Of a stretch of DNA of 61,200 nt, positions 17,612 to 25,682 are shown piece by piece. Within the stretch, counting starts at the first letter, position 1; each line of letters starts with the position of its first letter. The notes beneath the pieces are model-generated. The model was not told the origin of the DNA. It searched no databases and worked only from the letters and a program-made list of their open reading frames with translations. The stretch is from NCBI RefSeq assembly GCF_014360585.1, contig NZ_JACIXG010000025.1, positions 1-61,200 on the forward strand, written 5' to 3'. The position numbers and the translations under genes were made by a program. This stretch comes from Nocardioides sp. GTDB taxonomy: Bacteria > Actinomycetota > Actinomycetes > Propionibacteriales > Nocardioidaceae.

Positions 17612-18601
17612 TCAGCAGTCCGCGGCGCCGCGCATGGAGAAGTCGATGGTGACGGCATGGTGGTCGGACAGGCGGGTGGGGGAGACGCGGCCGTCGCCGG
17701 CGGCCAGCCAGGAGTTGGGGAGCAGGTAGTCGACGCGGCCGCCACCGTCGTGGCTGGCCCCGAGGGCGGCGCCGGCGTCGGTCAGCGTGGCCAGGGCGGT
17801 GCCGAGGACGCCCGAGCCGGAGCCGGCGTTGAGGTCGCCGCCGAGGAGCTTGGCGCCGTCGTAGGCGTTCACCTTGGCCATCACGGCGCCGATCTGCGCC
17901 TGCCGGAGCGAGTCGGAGGTGTGGTCGAGGTGGGTGTTGAAGACGACCAGTCGCTGGCCCTCGACGATGATGTTCGCCCGCAGCAAGCCACGCTGCTCCT
18001 TGCCGCCGCGGTTGGGCAGGTGGGTGTTGTCGTAGCCCTCGATCGGGAAGCGCGACAGGATCGCGGTGCCGTAGCCACCGCGGCTGGTGATGTAGGCGTT
18101 GGCGCCGAAGACGGACTGCATGCCCAGCTGAGAGGCGATGATCGCGGGCTGGTCGACGTTGCCCGAGCGACGGCGGTTCTGGTCGATCTCCTGGAGGAGT
18201 ACGACGTCGGCGCCGGCCGAGCGGATCACGTCGGCGATGCCGCCGAGCTCGCCGGGAGAGACCTTGCCGCCCTTGATGTTGAAGGTCATCACGCTCAGGC
18301 TGCGCGGGACCGCGCACGGGTCGATCTTCGGCTTCTTCGGGATCTTGTCGATCGCGGGCGGCGCCTTGAACGTCTTGAACTCCGGCAGCGGCTCCGGCTC
18401 AGCGGACGGGCTGGTCTCGAGCGGCTCGGCGCTCGGTGAGGGAGAGTCGATAGAGGCGTCGGCGGAGGCCTGTCTCGAGTCGCCCAGCCGGGGTGCGAGG
18501 ACGGTCAGGGCGGCGATGGCGCCGACGGTGAGGACAACCGCAAGGATCGGCAACAGCTCTTTGAGGCGTACCGAGAACTGCCTGCTCCTGTGGTGGCTCA
18601 C
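17612..18601 (-). CDS. Endonuclease/exonuclease/phosphatase-fold protein, membrane-anchored
   Basis: A 329-residue protein with one N-terminal membrane anchor (about 16-37), a Ser/Pro/Glu linker, then an EEP-fold domain (about 100-325). Metal and active-site motifs are MTFNIKGGK (Asn), VLLQEID (Glu), NTHLDHTS (His), LLGGDLNAGSGS (Asp, Asn) and LSDHHAVTIDF (Asp, His), all intact. The domain should face outward. Likely a phosphodiesterase (nuclease or phospholipid-type); the substrate is not decided by sequence. A second EEP-fold protein is encoded at 35911-36885. Confidence 0.88.
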   Translation of the reverse strand: MSHHRSRQFSVRLKELLPILAVVLTVGAIAALTVLAPRLGDSRQASADASIDSPSPSAEPLETSPSAEPEPLPEFKTFKAPPAIDKIPKKPKIDPCAVPRSLSVMTFNIKGGKVSPGELGGIADVIRSAGADVVLLQEIDQNRRRSGNVDQPAIIASQLGMQSVFGANAYITSRGGYGTAILSRFPIEGYDNTHLPNRGGKEQRGLLRANIIVEGQRLVVFNTHLDHTSDSLRQAQIGAVMAKVNAYDGAKLLGGDLNAGSGSGVLGTALATLTDAGAALGASHDGGGRVDYLLPNSWLAAGDGRVSPTRLSDHHAVTIDFSMRGAADC

Positions 18602-18688
18602 CGCGGAAGTCTCCCATTTTTCGTACGCGAACCGTTACCGCCAGTTTGCGTCGCATTCGCCGGATGGGCCATCGCGCCCCAGGGCAGA

Positions 18689-18694
18689 CATAAT
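18689..18694 (+). promoter_or_regulatory. Predicted -10 box for leaderless TIGR03936 gene
   Basis: CATAAT, five of six matches to TATAAT, ends 6 nt before the GTG at 18701. Confidence 0.5.
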
Positions 18695-18700
18695 CGACTC

Positions 18701-19429
18701 GTGCGTCAACAGCCCGAACAGCAGGCCCCACCGGTCCAGCGTCTCCGCATCCGCTACGCCAAGCGCGGCCGGCTCCGGTTCACCAGTCACCGCGACTTCA
18801 GCCGTGCCTTCGAGCGCGCGGTCGCACGGGCCCGGATCCCGGTGGCCTACTCCTCGGGGTTCAACCCGCACCCGCGGATCTCCTACGCCGGCGCGGCGCC
18901 GACGGGAGCGGCCAGCGAGGCCGAGTACGTCGAGCTGGGGCTGCGTGAGGTCGTCGACCCGGCCACGACGAAGGCTGCCCTGGACGAGGTCATGCCCGAC
19001 GGTCTCGACCTGATCGACGTCGTCGACACGGCCACCTCGCCCAAGGGTGCGCTGGCCGACCTGCTCACCGGCAGCGAGTGGATCATCGACCTCCCGACCA
19101 CGCCGGAGGACGCCGCCGCGGCGGTCGAGGCGTTCGTCGGCGCCGAGGAGGTCATCGTGTCCCGGATGACCAAGAAGGGTCTGCGCGAGTTCGACGCCCG
19201 GGCCGCGGTCGTACGCCTCGCCGCAACGCCACGAGAGGGCGGCTCGCGGTTGGAGCTCCTGCTCAAGCACGGCACCCCGGCCGTACGCCCCGACGACGTC
19301 GTCACCGGCCTGGAGCGCATCGGTGGGCTGAAGGTGGGCCCCGAGCACGGCGGACTCCCGCTGCTGACCCGGCTCACCCAGGGCGTCTTCGACGAGGAAA
19401 CGGGCGCGATCGGCGACCCGCTCCACTAA
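18701..19429 (+). CDS. TIGR03936/DUF2344 family radical SAM-associated protein
   Basis: A 242-residue soluble protein opening with the family signature RLRIRYAKRGRLRFTSHRDFSRAFERA and GFNPHPRISYAGAAPTGAASEAEY. The family is the regular companion of TIGR03960 radical SAM proteins and is often next to RNase E/G, as here (13505 and 21078). No catalytic motif is visible; it may present substrate or act as an accessory subunit. The GTG at 18701 is set by the -10-like box 6 nt upstream; longer in-frame starts are not conserved-looking. Confidence 0.92.
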   Translation: MRQQPEQQAPPVQRLRIRYAKRGRLRFTSHRDFSRAFERAVARARIPVAYSSGFNPHPRISYAGAAPTGAASEAEYVELGLREVVDPATTKAALDEVMPDGLDLIDVVDTATSPKGALADLLTGSEWIIDLPTTPEDAAAAVEAFVGAEEVIVSRMTKKGLREFDARAAVVRLAATPREGGSRLELLLKHGTPAVRPDDVVTGLERIGGLKVGPEHGGLPLLTRLTQGVFDEETGAIGDPLH

Positions 19430-19453
19430 CGTGCCCGCGATGAGGCTCTGCCG

Positions 19454-20665
19454 ATGAGAACGGTCACCGACCGCGAACGCCGGGCGAGGCTGGCTCGCCA
19501 GCATGGGCTCGCCCCCGCCCACAGGTACGCGGACGTGGCCGCGGCGACGCAGGCGATGACCGCCTGGCACGCGACCGAGGCGGCCACGGTCCACCTCGCG
19601 CTGCACGCGCGGGTGCACGACCTCCGGGTCGAGGACGTCGAGCGTGCGCTCTACGAGGAGCGCTCACTGGTCAAGCAGCTGGCGATGCGGCGTACGCTCT
19701 TCGCCTTTTCCCGAGATCTGCTTCCGGCGGCCTTGGGCAGCGCCTCGGTTCGGGTGGCGGCCCAGGAGGAGAAGAACCTCCACAAGTGGCTGACCGCGGG
19801 TGGCATCGACGAGGACCAGGACGGCTGGATCGAGAAGGCGTTCGCCGCGACGCTGGCGGCGCTCGCCGACGGGGAGCCGCGCACGACGGCACAGCTGCGT
19901 GAGCTGGTGCCGGCGCTCGACGTCCGGTTCCGGATGGGCGCGCCGGACAAGAAGTGGGGCGGGGAGTTCGCGATCGGCCGCTGGGTGATCGGCACCCTCG
20001 CCGCGCAGGGGAGACTGGTGCGAGCGAACAATCTCGGCCACTGGCGGCTGAGCAAACCGACCTGGACCCTGGCCGAGACGTGGCTGGGCGAGGCGCCCGC
20101 TCCGCTTACCGCCACCGACGGGTACGCAGCCCTCGTCCGCGGCTGGCTGGGCACCTTCGGCCCCGGCACCGAGACCGACCTGGTCTGGTGGCTCGGCTCA
20201 ACGAAGACGGCGGCACGGGCCGCGCTCGCCGAGGTGGGGGCCGTGCAGGTCGGGCTCGAGGGCGGCGGCGTCGGCTGGGTGCTCCCCGACGACCCGATCG
20301 CCACCACGATCGAGCCCGAGATCGAGCCGTGGGCAGCTTTGACGCCCACCCTCGACCCCACGGTCATGGGTTGGAAGGAGCGCGGCTTCTATCTGGAGGC
20401 CGACGACGTGGCGTACCTCTTCGACTCCAACGGCAACGCCGGCAACACCGCCTGGTGGGACGGCCGGATCGTGGGAGCGTGGGCGCAGGACGAGGGTGGC
20501 CGGGTGCACCCGATCGTGCGCCATGACATCGGCGAGGCCGGACGGAAGGCGCTGGAGGCCGAAGCGGCGCGCCTCACCGAGTGGCTCGATGGGGTCGTGA
20601 TCGTGAACGTCTACAAGTCGCGCCAGATGAAGGCTGGCAATCTCGAGCCTGGCACGCTCCCCTGA
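19454..20665 (+). CDS. Winged-helix DNA-binding protein (HTH_42, AlkZ-related superfamily)
   Basis: A 403-residue protein of the HTH_42 superfamily, which includes the AlkZ and YcaQ-type DNA glycosylases that unhook interstrand crosslinks. Supporting segments are MRTVTDRERRARLARQHG, LVKQLAMRRTLFAFSRDLLP, GRWVIGTLAAQGRLVRA and the C-terminal WDGRIVGAWAQDEGGRVHP. At the place where AlkZ-type enzymes carry a catalytic QxQ, this protein reads WHATEAATVHL, so glycosylase activity cannot be assumed. The gene follows TIGR03936 after 24 bases and could be co-transcribed. Confidence 0.85.
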   Translation: MRTVTDRERRARLARQHGLAPAHRYADVAAATQAMTAWHATEAATVHLALHARVHDLRVEDVERALYEERSLVKQLAMRRTLFAFSRDLLPAALGSASVRVAAQEEKNLHKWLTAGGIDEDQDGWIEKAFAATLAALADGEPRTTAQLRELVPALDVRFRMGAPDKKWGGEFAIGRWVIGTLAAQGRLVRANNLGHWRLSKPTWTLAETWLGEAPAPLTATDGYAALVRGWLGTFGPGTETDLVWWLGSTKTAARAALAEVGAVQVGLEGGGVGWVLPDDPIATTIEPEIEPWAALTPTLDPTVMGWKERGFYLEADDVAYLFDSNGNAGNTAWWDGRIVGAWAQDEGGRVHPIVRHDIGEAGRKALEAEAARLTEWLDGVVIVNVYKSRQMKAGNLEPGTLP

Positions 20666-21077
20666 GCCTTGTTCGATGTCCGGATATCGGTCTGTCGACA
20701 GGGAGTATGCGATACTCCGAGACGACTGCTCAAACATTCGGGCCCGACCCGAGGAATGAACAGTCCGACGACGCCTCGCCGGCGTGGGTCCTTCGGGGCC
20801 GCACTCCGGCACGCAGGAGGTAGGTCGTCGCCAGACCGCGACGCAGGCCTAGCAGGTCAGTGAGAGCGACTCGCCCGGGAAGGTCCCGGACGGCCGAGCG
20901 ACCGCGGCAGGTGACGAACCGCCGCCTGTGACGCACCGCAGCGGAGGATGCCGCCGCCCTGACAAGCTTTGCGCCGCGACGCGGCTGCTACGTGGAAAAA
21001 GTTCGATACTGCGCAGCGCCCGTTTCCCGGCACCTGACTATCCGGCACCTGTGAAGGTCCCGGATGAGGAGAACGGC
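20666..21077 (+). other. Long non-coding leader upstream of RNase E/G
   Basis: 412 nt without a convincing gene. The frame of the RNase continues open upstream to 20928, but the in-frame sequence (Cys, Arg rich) is unlike RNase E/G and the GAGGAG ribosome site is placed for the ATG at 21078. Apart from the palindromes at 20692-20718 I see only GC-rich potential hairpins. RNase E messages often carry long leaders used in autoregulation (shown in E. coli). Confidence 0.45.
20692..20718. promoter_or_regulatory. Two adjacent perfect palindromes in the rne leader
   Basis: CTGTCGACAG (20692-20701) directly abuts a 7-bp inverted repeat GGAGTAT-GCG-ATACTCC (20702-20718). They lie 27 nt after the winged-helix stop and 360 nt before rne. 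They could be an operator pair, or a short hairpin; there is no T run. Confidence 0.4.
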
Positions 21078-24000
21078 ATGGCCGACGAGACCACTGTCGA
21101 GAACACCGAGAACGGCGCTGAAACGGCGCAGACTCCGGTGACCGACAACCCCACCACCCCCACGACCGACGCGGAAGCGACCGGCGAGACTGCTCCGGCG
21201 AAGAAGACCGCGGCGAAGAAGACCACGCGCAAGCGCACCACCAAGAAGGCCGCCGCTCCGGCGGAGGCCGCCGAGGCTCCCGCCGCTGAGACCGCCGAGA
21301 ACGCTGAGGCCGCTGACGCCCCCGCGAAGAAGGCTGCGGCGAAGAAGACGACCCGCAAGCGTACGACCAAGAAGGCCGCCGCTCCGGCGCCGGCCGAGGT
21401 CGAGACCGCCGCCGAGGCCGCCGCCCCGGAGGGCGGGACTCCCGCCGAGACCGTCGAGACTCCCGCCGAGACCGTCGAGGCTCCGGCCAAGAAGACGGCG
21501 GCGAAGAAGACCACTGCCAAGAAGGCAGCCGCGAAGAAGTCCACCGCCAAGAAGACCGCTCCGGTCGTCGAGCCCGTCGAGGCCCCTGCGGCCGACGCCG
21601 CCGACGAGACCGACGAGGAGACCGAGGCCGAGCAGGCCGGTCCGGTGGCTCCCGCGGTGCTGTTCCAGCCGCCGACCAAGACGACCACCCGGCGACGAAC
21701 CCGTAAGGCGGCCGACCCCAAGCCCGTCGAGGAGCCTGTCCAGGCTGCCGAGACGCCCGCCGTGGACGAGCCGCAGGCCGCTGAGCCCGTCGCTGAGCCG
21801 ACCGTCGAGCCCGCCGCGGAGGCCGCCAAGGAGGAGGCTCCGGCCCGCTCCCGCAGGCGCAACGGCCGCAGCGCCGCGCCGGCCGAGGAGAAGGCCGCCG
21901 ACGAGGAGCAGACCGAGGCTGCCGCCGAGACGGCGACCGCGACTGACACCGAGTCCGAGACCGAGTCCGACGAGAGCTCCGCCGACGATGGTGAGGGTGG
22001 CGGCAACGGCCGTCGCCGTCGTCGCCGTGGCGGCCGTCGCCGTCGCAAGGGCGCCAACGGTGACGACGGCCCCGACGCCGACTCCGACAGCAAGTCCGAG
22101 GACTCCGAGGCCGAGAACGACGAGGCCGGCAAGGACTCCGACGCCGATCAGCAGGGCGAGGGCGGCACCTCCCGTCGTCGTCGCCGTCGCCGTCGGGCCG
22201 GCGAAGCCTCGGGCGACGGCGGGGACGACCCGGAGAACACCGTCACCAAGGTCCGTCAGAGCCGCACCGGCGACGACCAGATCACCGCGCTGGCGGGTTC
22301 GACCCGTCTGGAGGCCAAGAAGCAGCGCCGCCGTGAGGGCCGCGAAGCCGGTCGCCGTCGTGCCCCGATCGTGAGCGAGGCCGAGTTCCTGGCCCGCCGC
22401 GAGTCGGTCGAGCGGGTCATGGTGATCCGCGAGCGCGAGGACCTCACCCAGATCGCCGTCCTCGAGGACAAGGTCCTCGTGGAGCACTACGTCGCCCGCG
22501 AGTCGCAGACCAGCCTGATCGGCAACGTCTACCTGGGCCGTGTCCAGAACGTGCTGCCGAGCATGGAGGCCGCGTTCATCGACATCGGCAAGGGCCGCAA
22601 CGCGGTGCTCTACGCCGGTGAGGTCAACTGGCCCTCGCTCGGCTGGAAGGAGGGCCAGCCCCGCAAGATCGAGTCGGTGCTGACCTCCGGTCAGAAGGTG
22701 CTCGTCCAGGTGACGAAGGACCCGATCGGCCACAAGGGCGCCCGCCTGACCTCGCAGATCTCGCTGGCCGGCCGATTCCTGGTCTACGTGCCCGACGGCA
22801 CCACCTCCGGCATCTCCCGCAAGCTGCCCGACACCGAGCGCAACCGCCTCAAGACCCTCCTGAAGGAGATCGTCCCCGACACGGCCGGCGTGATCGTACG
22901 CACCGCCGCGGAGGGTGCAGCCGAGGATGAGCTGACGCGCGACGTCGAGCGTCTCAAGGCCCGCTGGGAAGACATCGAGAAGAAGGCCGGCGGCAACGGC
23001 CCGCAGCTTCTCTACGGCGAGCCCGACCTCACCCTGAAGGTCGTCCGCGACCTGTTCACCGAGGACTTCGCCAAGCTCGTCATCGCCGGCGACTCGTCGT
23101 GGGAGACCGTCAAGGACTACGTCCAGTCGGTGGCTCCCGACCTTGAGGAGCGGGTGGAGAAGTACGACGGCGACGTCGATGCCTTCGCTGCGTACCGGAT
23201 CGACGAGCAGATCGCGAAGGGCCTGGACCGCAAGGTCTGGCTGCCCTCGGGTGGATCGCTGATCATCGACCGCACCGAGGCGATGACCGTCGTCGACGTC
23301 AACACCGGCAAGTTCACCGGCTCCGGCGGCAACCTGGAGGAGACGGTCACCAAGAACAACCTCGAGGCTGCCGAGGAGATGGTCCGCCAGCTCCGGCTGC
23401 GTGACATCGGCGGCATCATCGTCGTCGACTTCATCGACATGGTCCTCGAGTCCAACCGTGACCTGGTGCTCCGTCGCCTGGTCGAGTGCCTGGGCCGCGA
23501 CCGGACCCGTCACCAGGTTGCCGAGGTCACCTCGCTGGGCCTGGTGCAGATGACCCGTAAGCGGATCGGCACCGGCCTGCTCGAGGCCTTCTCCGAGAAC
23601 TGTGACGCCTGCGCCGGCCGTGGTCTCGTGATCCACGAGCACCCGGTCGAGGCCGGCAAGTCCTCCGGCGTCGCGCCCGACGAGCCGCGCTCGCGTCGCC
23701 GCGGTGGTCGCGGCACCAAGGGCAAGGGCAAGGACGAGACCGGCAACGAGTCCCGTACGGATGCTGCGGAGGAGTCCGCCAAGGCGCCCTCGCCCGCCGA
23801 GTTCGCCGCCATGGCCAAGCAGAACGAGGCCGCTGCTGCGGTGACCGAGCCTGCCGAGGCCGCGCCCGAGGTGGAGACCGTCGAGCCCGCCGCGGTGTTC
23901 GAGCCTGTCGAGACCCCCAAGGTCACGACTCGTACGCGTTCTCGCCGGTCCAGGGCGTCGAAGTCGGACGAGCCTGTGGTGGCCGAGACCGTCGAGGCGG

Positions 24001-24671
24001 TCGAGACCACCTCCGAGGTGGCCGAGACGACGCCCGCAGAGCCCGAGGCGCCGAAGGTCACGACCCGTACGCGTTCCCGCCGCTCCAAGGGGTCGGCCCC
24101 GGCCGAGTCCAAGCCGGAGTCCAAGCCGGAGTCAACGCCGGAGTCCAAGCCTGAGGCACGGACCGAGACGCCGGTCGAGCCCGCCGCTGAGCCGGAGGCC
24201 CCCAAGGTCACCACGCGGACCCGCACCCGCCGTACCGCGACGACCGGTCGTCCGGTCCTGGCTGCCGTCGTCGGCAGCTCGTCCGTCAAGGAGTCGAAGC
24301 CGAAGCCGGAGCCCGTGGCGCCGGAGCCGACGCCCGCCGAGCCGGTCGTCGCAGAGCCGGTCGCCGAGGCGCCTGCTCCCGTGGCCCCGCCCGAGCCCGA
24401 GGTGACCCAGCCTGAGGCGACCCAGCCCGAGGCGGCCGACGTGGCACCGGTGAAGGCCGAGCCGGTCGACTCCAAGCCGAAGGTGGTCACCCGGCAGCGC
24501 CGCGGTGCCCGCCGCGAGGTCGTGACCACCGGTGAGGGCGCTGTGATGACCGCGACCAAGTCGGAGGCACCGGTCGTCAGCAACGGCACCGCCTCGATCC
24601 CGGCTCCCAAGGTCGTCACCCGCACCCGCGGCGGCGCCAGCCGCGACACGGCGCAGTCGAACGACAGCTGA
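21078..24671 (+). CDS. rne: Rne/Rng family ribonuclease (RNase E/G)
   Basis: Endoribonuclease of mRNA decay and rRNA/tRNA processing, 1197 residues. An unusual N-terminal disordered region (1-430) holds three histone-H1-like blocks of AKKTAAKKTTRKR type (about 40-60, 82-102, 137-161), then acidic stretches and two Arg clusters (311-323, 366-373). The catalytic half starts near 440: S1 domain (about 480-560), DNase I-like domain with D740 (VVDVNTG) and D784 (VVDFID) matching E. coli D303 and D346, and a zinc-link C842-x2-C845 (CDACAGRG). A disordered tail (about 860-1197) repeats a PKVTTRTRSRRS-like motif five times. ATG chosen for the GAGGAG 8 nt upstream. Both tails are basic and probably bind RNA or partners. 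Confidence 0.96.
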   Translation: MADETTVENTENGAETAQTPVTDNPTTPTTDAEATGETAPAKKTAAKKTTRKRTTKKAAAPAEAAEAPAAETAENAEAADAPAKKAAAKKTTRKRTTKKAAAPAPAEVETAAEAAAPEGGTPAETVETPAETVEAPAKKTAAKKTTAKKAAAKKSTAKKTAPVVEPVEAPAADAADETDEETEAEQAGPVAPAVLFQPPTKTTTRRRTRKAADPKPVEEPVQAAETPAVDEPQAAEPVAEPTVEPAAEAAKEEAPARSRRRNGRSAAPAEEKAADEEQTEAAAETATATDTESETESDESSADDGEGGGNGRRRRRRGGRRRRKGANGDDGPDADSDSKSEDSEAENDEAGKDSDADQQGEGGTSRRRRRRRRAGEASGDGGDDPENTVTKVRQSRTGDDQITALAGSTRLEAKKQRRREGREAGRRRAPIVSEAEFLARRESVERVMVIREREDLTQIAVLEDKVLVEHYVARESQTSLIGNVYLGRVQNVLPSMEAAFIDIGKGRNAVLYAGEVNWPSLGWKEGQPRKIESVLTSGQKVLVQVTKDPIGHKGARLTSQISLAGRFLVYVPDGTTSGISRKLPDTERNRLKTLLKEIVPDTAGVIVRTAAEGAAEDELTRDVERLKARWEDIEKKAGGNGPQLLYGEPDLTLKVVRDLFTEDFAKLVIAGDSSWETVKDYVQSVAPDLEERVEKYDGDVDAFAAYRIDEQIAKGLDRKVWLPSGGSLIIDRTEAMTVVDVNTGKFTGSGGNLEETVTKNNLEAAEEMVRQLRLRDIGGIIVVDFIDMVLESNRDLVLRRLVECLGRDRTRHQVAEVTSLGLVQMTRKRIGTGLLEAFSENCDACAGRGLVIHEHPVEAGKSSGVAPDEPRSRRRGGRGTKGKGKDETGNESRTDAAEESAKAPSPAEFAAMAKQNEAAAAVTEPAEAAPEVETVEPAAVFEPVETPKVTTRTRSRRSRASKSDEPVVAETVEAVETTSEVAETTPAEPEAPKVTTRTRSRRSKGSAPAESKPESKPESTPESKPEARTETPVEPAAEPEAPKVTTRTRTRRTATTGRPVLAAVVGSSSVKESKPKPEPVAPEPTPAEPVVAEPVAEAPAPVAPPEPEVTQPEATQPEAADVAPVKAEPVDSKPKVVTRQRRGARREVVTTGEGAVMTATKSEAPVVSNGTASIPAPKVVTRTRGGASRDTAQSNDS

Positions 24672-24680
24672 GGTAGGCCA

Positions 24681-24720
24681 CGAAGCCCCGGCTCCCGCAC
24701 CAGCGGCAGCCGGGGCTTCG
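24681..24720 (+). terminator. Terminator after RNase E/G gene
   Basis: A 13-bp perfect stem (24681-24693 with 24708-24720) with a 14-nt loop lies 9 nt beyond the stop codon. Confidence 0.75.
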
Positions 24721-24750
24721 CCTTCCCCGCCGAGAAGGTAGAAGTGGCGT

Positions 24751-24812
24751 GCCGAGAAGTGACTTCTGGTGGACGAAAGTAGAGTTTCGTCGCCCAGAAC
24801 TACCGACTCGGC
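24751..24812. repeat. Nested palindromic intergenic repeat, diverged copy B
   Basis: Related to the copies at the window edges: TTCTGG and GACGAAA (24764-24778) pair with TTTCGTC and CCAGAA (24785-24799), then ACTACCGACTCGGCG. The third base pair of the outer stem is C-G here and G-C in the edge copies, a compensatory change that keeps the stem. Confidence 0.65.
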
Positions 24813-24830
24813 GAGGGCGGGGTCGAGCGA

Positions 24831-25559
24831 CTATCCACGCGAGGCGGGTCTGACGCCTGAGGCGTTCGACGACTCGCTCGACCTGGCGACGTACTTCTCC
24901 GCACCTGCCTCGCTGAATCCCAGGTCGCCTTGGGGCTCGACGGAGAGACCTGCGATCGGAAGCACGATCGCCCTGGTCACGGACTCGAACGCGTTCGCCG
25001 CCCGGCGGTCAGCGGCGACGACGACATCCAGAGCCCGCTGCCGTCCGGTGCGGGGCAGCGTCTCGGCTGCGGCGACCAGCTCCTCGCGGGTCAGTCCGGT
25101 GACCAGTCCATCGCGCAGCGCCGAGTCGGCGACGCACAGCGCCGCATCGAACGGAAGGTCGCGGGCGCAGTCGACCACGGTCTGCGCCCGCGAGGTGATG
25201 GCGCCGGTCGAGCCCGCGCCGCGCCGTAGATCCCGACGGCGTACGACCACACCTGGTCGCGCCTTGCGCGAGCTGTTGCGCGGCACGGTCACCTCGATGT
25301 GGCTGGGCTCATGCTTCAGCGACCAGCCCCACACACGTGCCGCGCTGAGCCCGGAGACGACCCCGCCGAGCGCGAGTGCGGCCGACTTGTCGTCGGGAAG
25401 TCCGGGAAGCGCCACCCGGGCACCGGTGAGAGCGACGAGCTTTCCTGCTGAGAGGGCGGTGTCCAACTCGTCACGCAGCCCCAGGTCGAGCAGCTCTTTG
25501 CGGGTGATTGCCCCGCCACGTACGCGGAGGACGTCTGTGAGGTCGGGAGCGGCGCACAC
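24831..25559 (-). pseudogene. AbiEi/DUF559-type protein, C-terminally truncated
   Basis: A 242-residue product. The N-terminus is a winged-helix of the AbiEi-antitoxin kind (DVLRVRGGAITRKELLDLGL), followed by the usual middle domain (SGLSAARVWGW, HIEVTVPRNSSRKARPGVVVRRRDL, ALCVADSALRDGLVT). Relatives continue after the VEPQ motif into a Vsr-like nuclease (DUF559) domain of about 70 residues. Here the frame ends with an unrelated Ser-rich 25-residue tail only 19 bp from repeat copy B, so the nuclease domain is missing. GTG start at 25557-25559 with GAGG 6 nt upstream. It may be a remnant, or encode only the DNA-binding part. Confidence 0.6.
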
Positions 25560-25682
25560 AGTTCACCTCGAGGGTCGACGTTTGGGCAGGTCGGCTGCCG
25601 GCATGAGGCCAACCTGGTGCATCGATGCACACGGTTCAACCTCGATTCGGCGCCGACCCGCCCAGACTGCGCGAACTGTGTG

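Noticed and set aside
21190..21560. Histone-H1-like repeats as a separate histone-like gene
   Set aside because: They are continuous in frame with the RNase E/G catalytic domain and have no stop or new start between.
20988..23642. 884-codon minus-strand open frame opposite RNase E/G
   Set aside because: Leu/Gly-rich antisense shadow of the repetitive RNase gene; no family resemblance.
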